NCBI GenBank assembly: GCA_963576735.1
Contig: OY755191.1
Span: forward strand, 5,981,608 to 6,045,607
Direction: 5' to 3'
From: Bedellia somnulentella
Lineage: Eukaryota > Arthropoda > Insecta > Lepidoptera > Bedelliidae
Length of the DNA stretch: 64,000 nt
Shown: positions 11,556 to 20,530 of the stretch, in pieces
How positions within the stretch are numbered: position 1 is the stretch's first letter
How the letters are laid out: each line of letters starts with the position of its first letter
Position numbers and translations under genes: made by a program
Notes under the pieces: generated by a model
What the model was told of the DNA's origin: nothing
Database searches by the model: none
What the model saw: the letters and a program-made list of their open reading frames with translations, nothing else

Positions 11556-13543
11556 AAAAATATATAAATATAATAAGCTCTAAGTTGCCCACATGTACAA
11601 TTAATAAAAACTCAAATACTAGCTATGATATCTTTTATAATGTTCTGATAAATGAGTTTAATGAAATTTTTAATGTAAAAAATGTAACTATTACCAGTAA
11701 ATTTAAGTTTTGTGAGTGGGCAACACCAAGTATTTATAGATCAAGAGAAAAACTCTTCGATTTATATGATCAAAAAGCTTATAGTAATAATAATGAATTG
11801 AGTGAATATGTAAAAAAATACTCAAAAATATTTAATAAAGTATGTAAAGAGGCTAAAGCCAGATACCTAAGCCGACGTATCCGAACATCCGATAATAAAG
11901 TTAAAACAGTGTGGAATATTATCAACACCCAAACAGGCCGAGGTAAACCATGTGATCAGGAGTTCTGTGTTCGATCTGATAAAGGTCTGACTACCTCTAA
12001 TGAGGAAATCGCTTGTATTTTTGAAAAATATTTTACTGACATACCATCAAAAACAACTGAATATTTAAACACATCGGTTATAAAAGCTCAACACTTGTTA
12101 CAACAAAATGTTGATAGGTGCGAAACTTTGTTTTGTTTTAAAGATGTCAGCCCTACAGATATCGAAAAATGTTTTAAATCATTTAAACTAAAAAGTTCTG
12201 AAGACATTTGGGGTATGTCAGTGAAAGTTTGCCATAATTTTATTGTAACTTTGGCTCCATATTTAGCAGATATATTTAATGAATGTATAAGAAATAAAAT
12301 CTTTCCAAATCTCATGAAGCATAGTAAAATTGTACCACTTCTTAAATCCGGAGGAGATAAAATTAGTCCTGATGGTTATAGACCAATATCAATTCTGCCA
12401 GTTTTAAGTAAAATATTCGAAAAACTAATGTTCAATCAAATGCTTTTGCATTTCGCTTCAAACAAATTGTTTCATCCAAAACAATTTGGCTTTACGAAGG
12501 GCCGCTCTACCACCGATGCAGGCGTTGCCTTAATGAAACACATTTTTGATTCGTGGGAACGCAAAAATGATGCTATTGGTTTGTTCTGCGATCTTACGAA
12601 GGCATTTGATTGTGCAGATCATGAAATCCTTTTTATTAAATTAGAACATTATGGCATACAAGGTGACGCACTTAAATTAATAAAGTCTTACTTTTCGGAT
12701 CGGATACAGAAAGTGCAAATCAATAATGCAATATCACCTGGAACTCATGTAAAAATGGGTGTTCCGCAGGGTTCTATTTTGGGCCCATTTTTATTTTTAG
12801 TTTATATTAATGATTTGCCGTTCATGGTCGAGAAAATGTCCGAGATAGTGTTATTTGCTGATGATACTTCTTTAGTATTTGACGTTGAAAGAAATAATCA
12901 GAATATTGACGAGGTGAATAACACGGTTTCACAGATTCAAACATGGTTTGCTTCCAATAATCTTGTACTGAATGGTAAAAAAACCAAATGCATTAAATTT
13001 GTATTACCTAATGTTAGGTGCGTTGATAACGAAATAATTTTAAATAATGAAAAGTTAGTATTTTCGGATAACACAGTTTTCTTAGGGATAACTCTGGACT
13101 CCAAGCTCCAATGGGGGCCCCACATTAGCTCACTAGCTGGCAGGCTAAGTAGTGCTGCATATGCCGTAAGGAAAATAAGACATTTGACAGATGTACAGAC
13201 AGCTCGATTAGTTTATTACAGCTATTTTCATAGTGTAATGTCTTACGGTATTTTACTCTGGGGCAGAGCAGCTGATGTTGGTTCCATATTTATTCTCCAA
13301 AAGAGAGCAATAAGAGCTATATACAATTTGAGATCCCGAGATTCCCTGAGGGAATTGTTTAAAACAATAAATATAATGACACTGCCATGTCAATATATTT
13401 ATGAAAATATTATGTATGTAAGAAAGAATCAGGCCTCTTTTGTGAAAAATTGTGACAGACATATTCGAAACCTGAGAGACAACAATAAAATATCAGTACC
13501 AAAATACAGATTGTCAAATGGGGTTATGCGTAAAAATGTATAA
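11513..13543 (+). pseudogene. LINE reverse transcriptase (inner element)
   Basis: Long 676-residue frame. RT motifs: YRPISILPVLSKIFEKLM, QFGFTKGRSTTDAGVALM, LFCDLTKAFDCADHEIL (catalytic Asp), MGVPQGSILGPFLFLVYIND, VLFADDTSLVF (FADD intact) and FLGITLDSKLQWGPHI. Near 13525 a frameshift moves the C-terminus to the frame at 13518-13715 (YNKIPEDILNLTETKFK ... SKAYYNVNDYINDE), the typical end of this family. The RT core looks intact, but endonuclease deletion and frameshift make the copy non-autonomous. Confidence 0.92.
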
Positions 13544-13885
13544 TAAAATACCTGAGGACATTTTAAATTTAACAGAAACAAAATTCAAAGCAGCAGTTAA
13601 AAGAAATCTTAGTTCGAAAGCCTATTACAATGTCAATGATTACATTAATGATGAAGTGGCTTGGTGTCATCAGGGCTCTGTGCAGGATGTTTCCGGGCTA
13701 ACACCAAAATTGTAATGGACGTTAAAAAAAGATGTGTGTTGACGAGTTTCTTACGGGTTCTTCTCTCAACAAAACACCTTCCGAATCCGAAGTAAACTTA
13801 GTATTAAGTTAAAATTTGACGTTCAAAAAACAAAGATTTATCTTTTTATTTTGAAATAAATGATTATTTAAAAAAAAAAAAAAAA

Positions 13886-14202
13886 TATTATACCCAAGTA
13901 GCGTACAGGGCCTTGCGCACCCAGTACAATAATGCGTTTAGGGCCCTGATGGGACTGCCACGACACTGTGGCGCGTCGGGGATGCTGGCTGAAGCCGGGG
14001 TCGATAGCTTCTCCAGCATCATCAGGCGGTGCACAGCGTCCCTGATGCGCCGGGTGAGGGGCAGCTCCAACAGTTTGTTGCAGACGGTCGAGGCGAGGTT
14101 GGACGTGGGCAGTGTTATCATGCAACACTGGACTCGCGTTCATCTCGCCAAAGACACAAAAATAACATATAATTGTTATAATAGCGTTGTAAATAGATAA
14201 GT
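13886..14202 (+). pseudogene. Displaced C-terminus of the outer LINE RT
   Basis: The frame starting at 13889 reads YTQVAYRALRTQYNNAFRAL, then GLPRHCGASGMLAEAGVD and an MRRVRGSSNSLL region, the C-terminal tail of the same LINE type as 9614-10870. It has no start of its own; its position right after the inner LINE's poly(A) shows it was separated by that insertion. Confidence 0.85.
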
Positions 14203-15059
14203 TACTAACATAGTACGTAAGTTTTGTTTCTGTTACTAACATTAATATTATAATATGATTGTGCTAACATAGTTGTAAGATATTTTGTAACTAACACATA
14301 TGGACCTCGTCCGAAATAAACGATTTTTATTATTTTTTTTTATTTTTTTTTTATTGCCCTTACTAATAAATAAAGGAAAGAAAAGCTTCGACACGAGCGG
14401 GGAAAAAAATCAAAAGAAAAGCTCTTCTTTTTTTAATAGTAATATGTATTATATATTATGTAGTGAGATAGTGCTATTCTGTGCCGATAGTACACAGATA
14501 ATATAAAACAATCACCAACAACAATAATCCTATAGGCCATTTAGTTATTCTCAATTTCTATAAATGGTCTAAAGTTGTTACTTCAGCTATCGGGCAGGAA
14601 GTATTTGTTACAATTCAACTTTCAAAACTCAAACTTTCACCCAGTTACCCCCGTGCGTAGGGGTCGGCAAAAGTAGCTATTAAAAGTAGATATTATTATT
14701 CATGTTACTTTATTGTAAACAAGCATATAAAAGGAATAAATAAAGAAACAATCGCACCATTCCCACGGACCGACTTCGCGCAGTGGCAATGATCGACCGG
14801 CTCACGGATTGTGACGTAAAATCTGAAGATTTGAAAACGGGGTTGAACTTCTCGAGGTCGCTGCTTCGGAAATACTGCATGTATTGACGTGAAATAAAAA
14901 CTATTGTAATATAAATGATATAAACTAAAGTTTTAAGTGCATTTGGTAAAGATATTTTGAACCATATCTCCCCCATATCTTGTATGTTAGTGTCAAGCCT
15001 TTAGTCAGTAATAAAGCTATATTCAACCAATAAACACGTCTATCAATAACATCATTGCA

Positions 15060-15260
15060 GTACCCTGCTAGCGCTTGAGAGTTAAATTTCTTCAGCCACT
15101 TTTTGAAGTTGAGTAGCGACATGGTAAGTGAATGATGGAGGTATTAAAAGGATGATAAAGTATCTAGCAAATAACTTCAAAAGCCCCAAACCAAAAGCCT
15201 AAGTTGCTTCTTAATGCGTGGGTAGAAAAATATTTGTGCCAAGTTACACCGACACTACAC
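15060..15260 (-). repeat. Decayed family A copy
   Basis: Degenerate match (cttcagccactttttgaag ... aaaagccccaaacc ... gacactacac). Arranged inverted to the copy at 15328-15532. Confidence 0.6.
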
Positions 15261-15327
15261 CGATTCTTTTTTCTTTTATATTTTTTATTTAAAATAGAAA
15301 GGTCACAATAGTTTTCACTATATTTTG

Positions 15328-15532
15328 CTTTGTAGTGTTGGCTTAGAATAGCACTACCCCATTTCTTCCGGTGGGTGTACGTAAGAGGCGACTAACGGTA
15401 TACGGGTTTTTGCCTTACCTTTATTTTACCATCTTCTCCCTACTTTCCAAAAGTGGCTGAGGAATTTCTTATTCCTTAGCTCTGGCTACTCCTTGTAGGG
15501 ATTTACAGCCGTGAGTATAAGTATGTATATTT
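15328..15532 (+). mobile_element. Family A retroposon
   Basis: Near full length, 5' end TTGTAGTGTTGGCTTAGAAT at left, 3' end CCGTGAGTATAAGTATG at right. Core slightly shortened at the 'gatgcggttggag' block. Confidence 0.85.
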
Positions 15533-16103
15533 TGCTCTGCTATCTATTTTCTCAGTTAAATGAAAAAACTCCAAAACACACGAAAAGATTATTAATTTTG
15601 CACACCTTATTTATCTTGTTTCCATGGGGATACCCGTTATAACTATTATTTTACCGATTACCAAACTTAATAAATTATTTATCTGCAAGTTGATAGACAA
15701 CGATTATAATTAAAACAATTTATTAAAAAGGAATAGTTAGTAACCTGCTTTTTAGAAAATAATCCTTATATATAAGTTTGAATTTGTTTTTCGTTAAACT
15801 TAATCTCGACTGACAACCGCGTGAACGGGACACACTCCTCTAGTTCGGGCTCTCGTTCTAGGACGTTGCTCTGCTTGACAGTGTTCAAAAGATTATAGGC
15901 TTTATTGCGAGTTAATAAATTGCATCATTCAGTACCATATTTTTGTAAGTGCGCTCTCCTGTTTAGTTAGTACCTTTATTATTAATGTAAATACGGCTTG
16001 GGGGATAAGACATAAGACTAGTACTATTCTTTGATGATGGATGACATGACAACTCAAATTTGTGTCACTGTCAATTCACTACATTTTTTCATTCATTCAT
16101 TTG

Positions 16104-17041
16104 TAGGCATGGGCGTTTTCGTTATTTGACGCAAACGGTTACATAACCGATATATAGTTATCATATCGATATGGAAAACTGTTTTTAGATATCGATATTA
16201 GTGGAATAGTTTTTGCTATCGTCAATTGGTTAATTAGTTTTAATTTAAGTTTAGAAAAGTAAACGACCTTAAAACAAAAACGCATGCAATTACCAAGATA
16301 TATTTTATCAGTTTAGTTAAGAAGTCCCTTCCCTTAATTACAATAGCAAATCATGGCGATTTTCCTTCATGGTTGAAAAGGCTTAGGAGAAGCAGAAAAG
16401 TTGTATGAATTTATTATTAATGCGAATATGTGTATTTATTATTAATGCATGTGTAAAGTAACGATAGTGTAACAAAAATGAGACATGATTAGCTCAGGTA
16501 ACTTTTCTGGGGCATGTAAAAATCGACATACTACAACGACTACTATTTGAAAAACTTGCACACACTTAAAAACTATTGTCTCTTAAACACTATTTATTCA
16601 TAATGAATGTACATAGAACAAAAACCTTTTTTAACAATTTTGCACTATATGACAATGAAATTTGAAATAAACAAACTCAAACACACAAATAAATGACCCG
16701 TGATATCAGGTAAAACGCGCGCCAAAACTAAACAACAAAATGTGTAAGTTAAAGTAATAAATAACTAAAGATATTCGCTTCATCTCTTTCACAACGCAAA
16801 CGTTTAATATAGTTAAAAAGAGATGGAGCGAATATCAAACGGATGCGGTTCGATGGTTATGGTTAGCGCTTCGTTTGTCATATCGTTTTCTTTAACGTAT
16901 CGATGTCTGGCGGGCGGTTTAGGTTTTTGTTGATAGCATAGTTTTGAAATATCGGATATGTACTCTATAGTTATCGATATGATATGATATGTAACTGATA
17001 TCCGTTATTAGTTACGTTTTGATATATCGAACTCATGCCTA
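16104..17041. mobile_element. hAT-like MITE (938 bp) immediately upstream of CNOT9
   Basis: The ends are TAGGCATG... and ...CATGCCTA (perfect 8-bp termini, then looser inverted similarity of ~100 bp rich in atatcgat). The 8-bp direct repeat TTCATTTG flanks it at 16096-16103 and 17042-17049. A second inverted pair (AGATATTCGCTTCATCTCTT and its complement) lies inside, near 16770-16840. It carries three copies of TATCGATA (16164-16171, 16190-16197, 16972-16979). No transposase frame. It ends ~210 bp before the CNOT9 start codon. Confidence 0.88.
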
Positions 17042-17249
17042 TTCATTTGGCTTTTGCTTTGAAATGAAAAGTAAAGTGTAAAATTGTAAATAAAATATGA
17101 GTATAATTGTATTCCTGTAGTAAATCTTATAGATAATCTGTTGTAGTTTAATGTTGTTTCGCTGACGCACATACGCTGAATATTTGGATCAGAAGGATCA
17201 GCTCAGTCAAGTTTATAAACACAGAGGCGTCCCCACGCGAATCTTCTCA

Positions 17250-18137
17250 ATGATAACTATGAGTACAAAACCGAGTCCTGCAAATATGCAAGTGGACAGA
17301 GAAAAGATATACTCTTGGATTTTAGAACTATGTAACCCTGAAACTCGGGAAAACGCCTTGCTTGAGTTAAGCAAGAAAAGGGAGGTAGTGCCTGATTTAG
17401 CACCTATGTTATGGCACAGTTTCGGAACGATAGCCGCATTGCTACAAGAAATCACTAATATCTACGTAGCGATGATACCGCCTACTCTAACAGCCCATCA
17501 GAGCAATCGAGTTTGTAATGCATTGGCACTAATGCAGTGTGTAGCTTCTCATCCAGAGACCAGATCTGCTTTTCTCCAAGCTCACGTTCCTTTGTTTCTT
17601 TATCCATTTTTGCACACAGTTTCTAAAACTAGACCATTTGAATATTTACGCCTTACTAGCCTTGGAGTAATTGGGGCATTGGTGAAAACTGATGAACAGG
17701 AAGTTATAACTTTTTTGTTGACAACTGAAATAATACCTCTGTGCCTACGCATCATGGAGAATGGATCTGAGTTATCAAAAACAGTGGCAACATTTATATT
17801 GCAGAAGATTTTGCTAGATGATAGTGGCCTGTGCTACATATGTCAAACTTATGATAGATTTTCACATGTTGCTATGATTCTTGGCAAGATGGTATTGTCA
17901 CTTGCTAAAGATCCATCTGCAAGACTTCTGAAGCATGTTGTGCGCTGTTATCTACGATTGTCGGACAATCCTAGAGCTCGAGAAGCACTCCGTCAATGTC
18001 TACCAGATCAGCTGCGTGATGCCACTTTTACAGCCTGTCTTCAAGAAGATAACTCTACGAAACATTGGCTGGCTCAGCTCATCAAAAACTTAGAAGCTCA
18101 ACCACCACCAGCCAGCCCTGCCCAACCCAGCATGTGA
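17250..18137 (+). CDS. CNOT9: CNOT9 (Rcd1/RQCD1), CCR4-NOT complex subunit 9, intronless
   Basis: One uninterrupted frame of ~292-295 residues. From [20 protein letters not shown] through [60 protein letters not shown] and [20 protein letters not shown] it is almost colinear and identical with animal CNOT9. By family it is an armadillo-repeat subunit that links the NOT1 scaffold to TNRC6/GW182 and RNA-binding proteins in mRNA deadenylation. Two in-frame ATGs (17250 and 17259) are possible starts; [11 protein letters not shown] from 17259 looks more like other insects. Length matches the family (~299). The C-terminal tail ([11 protein letters not shown]) is divergent. The absence of introns in a conserved gene is notable, but there is no sign of decay and no poly(A) or target duplication to suggest a processed copy. 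Its 3' end faces the convergent gene at 18387-18992. Confidence 0.97.
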   Translation: MITMSTKPSPANMQVDREKIYSWILELCNPETRENALLELSKKREVVPDLAPMLWHSFGTIAALLQEITNIYVAMIPPTLTAHQSNRVCNALALMQCVASHPETRSAFLQAHVPLFLYPFLHTVSKTRPFEYLRLTSLGVIGALVKTDEQEVITFLLTTEIIPLCLRIMENGSELSKTVATFILQKILLDDSGLCYICQTYDRFSHVAMILGKMVLSLAKDPSARLLKHVVRCYLRLSDNPRAREALRQCLPDQLRDATFTACLQEDNSTKHWLAQLIKNLEAQPPPASPAQPSM

Positions 18138-18269
18138 GATTTAGCCTTTTTTGAGCTATCAACAAGCTCTATCTGTGACTTGAACATATAGGACACATAT
18201 TAGTACTGCTAAACAGATGTTTGTTCTTCAGTATTGGTTTTGATTAGATCAGATTTGAAGATGAAATGT

Positions 18270-18350
18270 GCTAGATGAATAAATATTGTGTTCTATGTAC
18301 AAAACAATGGACTGCATTAACTTAATAGGAAATAAATTTTTTATTACTAT
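18270..18350. terminator. Overlapping convergent polyadenylation region
   Basis: AATAAA signals for CNOT9 lie at ~18279 (gatgAATAAAtattg) and ~18332 (ggaAATAAAttttt) on plus. On minus an AATAAA (plus tttatt, ~18340) serves the gene stopping at 18387. The two transcripts probably share or overlap 3' ends. Confidence 0.5.
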
Positions 18351-18386
18351 TATTAGCTTTTCTTTTGTGAAACAACTGTAAAATCA

Positions 18387-18992
18387 CTAAAAATCTGGTC
18401 CAGTAGAATGAGTTATGTTCTTGTAGATTGCCCATCTCTTCATTGGACTAAGGGGATTGTTAATTTGCTTCTGATCATTCTTGTTAAGGTACTGGGTGAT
18501 AATCATTTCATTTGCTTGAAATCTTGCATTGTCTATTTCATGCTTGCTCTTGCTGCATCCTGGACAGTGGTTAGATTTTGCTTTCTTTTGTGTGGATTGA
18601 TGAGAGGTTTGGGGAATAAATCCATGCCCACATGCTGTATCTCTGACATTCTCATCTTTGAATACCTGAGTTTCTTTGGTTATAGTTACTGGTTTGGAAT
18701 AAAATGATGGCACATTAATGGCTACAGAATCTATAGTACTTATACATTCTGTATCAGTGTTGCTATAGTTGTGTAGAAGAAATCGCTTTGGAAACTTCTT
18801 TGAAACTGTTACCCCAAAGTTTTTGTAACTTTTACATGATTCAAAGGAGCTGGATGATGCTTCATGTTGTGTTTCCCGGCTTTCCACACATACCTTTGTT
18901 CTTGATTTGTTTATCAAAGGTCTTATTTCACGGCCACATATTACACAAGGTGTTTTCACTTGTTTGTGATGACAATGATTTTTATGTGACAT
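18387..18992 (-). CDS. Unrecognised 201-residue CxxC protein, convergent with CNOT9
   Basis: Single-frame gene starting at ATG 18990-18992 and ending TAG at 18387. I do not recognise the family. The N-terminus is His/Cys-rich (SHKNHCHHKQ) with C16-x2-C19 in TPCVICGRE; near the C-terminus is a second pair, C143-x2-C146, in NHCPGCSKSKH. The two pairs could chelate zinc in a ribbon-like fold (inference). The middle is polar and Ser/Thr/Lys-rich with no signal peptide or membrane segment. An AATAAA on minus just past the stop supports it being a real transcription unit rather than a shadow: it overlaps no coding sequence of CNOT9. Confidence 0.6.
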   Translation of the reverse strand: MSHKNHCHHKQVKTPCVICGREIRPLINKSRTKVCVESRETQHEASSSSFESCKSYKNFGVTVSKKFPKRFLLHNYSNTDTECISTIDSVAINVPSFYSKPVTITKETQVFKDENVRDTACGHGFIPQTSHQSTQKKAKSNHCPGCSKSKHEIDNARFQANEMIITQYLNKNDQKQINNPLSPMKRWAIYKNITHSTGPDF

Positions 18993-19019
18993 TTATAGTT
19001 ATTAAGGAGTTGGTAGCAA

Positions 19020-19377
19020 TTTACCAACTCTTCTGTCCATTCCAATACTAGATTTCTACAAAAGAAAAGTTTACATTTTATGTCATTGATTGGATCTTTG
19101 TAATGTTTAATTTTAAATTATTTGACTTTGACTTATTTGTACTGACCACAGATAATACAAACTTAAGACATGATCATTTTATTACTATTATATGTGGGAC
19201 CCCCACCCAAATAAATAATAGGTTAGGTACCAACTACTGGTCTTATTGACTTTTCTACCTAGTTTTATTAGGTATATAAATATGTGGTATAAGTAACCCT
19301 CAGAGGTTTTACATAGGATAACAACAATGTTTTATGAATGTTGGAAACCTTTACCACATGGCAGCCGTGATTTTTTT
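19020..19377. other. Intergenic, nothing recognised
   Basis: Should contain the promoter of the minus-strand 201-residue gene. No repeat or exon identified. Confidence 0.35.
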
Positions 19378-19570
19378 GCAGGTTTGAATTACTTGATTAT
19401 CCGAAAACTAAGATGATTCCGTGCTTTGGACGGCAAGCCAAGCCGTCGTTTCCGGCTACTAGGTATCAAATAATTAGTTATTAGATTGTCAACCCGCACT
19501 AGGTCATCTTGTTGAACTATTACTATAGATTAATCACCATATTCAGGATAGGCTTGAGCCCGATTGTGTG
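19378..19570 (+). repeat. Lepidopteran SINE/LINE 3' fragment (same family as 63100-63410)
   Basis: Shares CTTGATTATCCGAAAACTAAG, ATTCCGTGCTTTGGACGGCA, AGCCGTCGTTTCCGGCTACT and AGGCTTGAGCCC with the fuller copy at 63.1 kb. The tRNA head is lacking. Confidence 0.7.
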
Positions 19571-19599
19571 CGTGTGTAATAGAGGTTCCATCTATGTTA

Positions 19600-19665
19600 C
19601 ATATATCACAAAGAGGCGTAGCCAGAGCTTCAGAGCCAGAAACTCCTTAGCCACATTGTAACATC
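19600..19665 (-). repeat. Family A fragment
   Basis: Short match to the GTAGCCAGAGCTTCAGAGC and CTCCTTAGCCACA part of family A. Confidence 0.55.
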
Positions 19666-19684
19666 TACGTTTCTAAACGTAGAA

Positions 19685-20303
19685 AATAATTTTTAACAAA
19701 AAGGAAACCGACTTCATAGTTGGAAAAACAACCGAAAATAAACAATCTAGTACTAAAAAGTACGAAATAAGTTTTTTAATTGAATATGAGTACTGTGATT
19801 ATACCTTAGCAATTTCTTTATTCCACACGCGTCAGTTCAACCTACCTAAATCTTAAAATTCTCTTAAATTAATTTGTGAGCCGGTGCCAGCCTCGATGAT
19901 AATTGATAATAAGAAGTGTGTATTTCGCACTTCATATACATGTAAAATGTAGGGAACCTTGTAGTTGTAGGGTAAATTGATTTTTGTACGTATTACCATT
20001 TAAAACGTTAGGCGATAGATATATATATATATTGTTTAGATTGTAATAATCAGAGATAGATAGTAGGGTAAATTTACTTTTGTTTGACTGGCACCGACTC
20101 AAAAATTAATTTAAGAGAATTGTAATATTTAGGTAGGTTGAACTGACGCGTGTGGAATAAAGAAATTGCTAAGGTATTAATCACAGTACTCATATTCAAT
20201 TAAAAAACTTATTTCGTACTTTTTAGTACTAGATTGTTTATTTTCGGTTGTTTTTCCAATTATGAAGTCGGTTTTCTTTTTGTTAAAAATTAATTTATTT
20301 TAC
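19685..20303. mobile_element. Long terminal-inverted-repeat element (~600 bp)
   Basis: Left arm (19690-19885) and right arm (20095-20295) are near-perfect reverse complements of ~190 bp, running TTTTTAACAAAAAG, ACCGACTTCAT, ACAACCGAAAATAAACAATC and GTCAGTTCAACCTACCTAAA inwards. The central ~200 bp is unique. No coding capacity. A second copy, split by a LINE, is at 45262-45582 plus 48182-48456. Confidence 0.85.
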
Positions 20304-20530
20304 GAGTTTTAGAGATGGGTAGACCTGGCAAAGATACCTCTCGGATGAGGAAGCGACGGTTACTGTATTATTCTTCGTATTTCCGGTATTTCTATTATAG
20401 TACGATATTAAATAGGCTCAACCATATATAACCTTACATTGTTCTTAAAATCCTTCGAAAGGCGATGGTCTACAATTCTACATCTCAAGAAAGACTCAAA
20501 CGTTCACGCCGAATATCCCTGAAGGGGTTA

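Larger units (their letters stand above)
10873..13885 (+). mobile_element. Inner CR1/Jockey-type LINE inserted into the outer LINE
   Basis: Begins inside an ORF1-like C-terminus (LFCLDLNKFLPYSNSRLG, to the stop near 11080). It continues through a truncated endonuclease and RT and ends with AATAAA and a poly(A) run at 13870-13885. Same family as the LINE at 20.53-23.26 kb. It interrupts the outer RT C-terminus at a W-M/Y-T-Q position; no clear target duplication was found. Confidence 0.88.
7940..14352 (+). mobile_element. Degenerate CR1/Jockey-superfamily LINE, split by a second LINE
   Basis: The outer element covers 7940-10872 and 13886-14352. It comprises an ORF1 C-terminal fragment, endonuclease, reverse transcriptase, and a C-terminal segment beyond the insertion ending in a 3' UTR with AATAAA and a T/A-rich tail. 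It is 5'-truncated within ORF1 and carries a frameshift near 9365 and a stop near 9587, so it is dead. Removing 10873-13885 brings the frame ...SLYTCSLWM together with YTQVAYRALRTQYNNAFRAL, the expected LINE order. Confidence 0.9.
14353..16095. other. Intergenic DNA with family A debris
   Basis: No coding exon recognised. Contains a 40-bp family A 5' scrap (14460-14503), a degenerate inverted pair of family A copies (15060-15260 and 15328-15532, listed separately) and otherwise AT-rich sequence. Confidence 0.4.

Noticed and set aside
17184..17249. N-terminal extension of the CNOT9 frame upstream of the ATG
   Set aside because: It begins with TTG, has no ATG, and does not match CNOT9 N-termini; the ATG at 17250/17259 fits.
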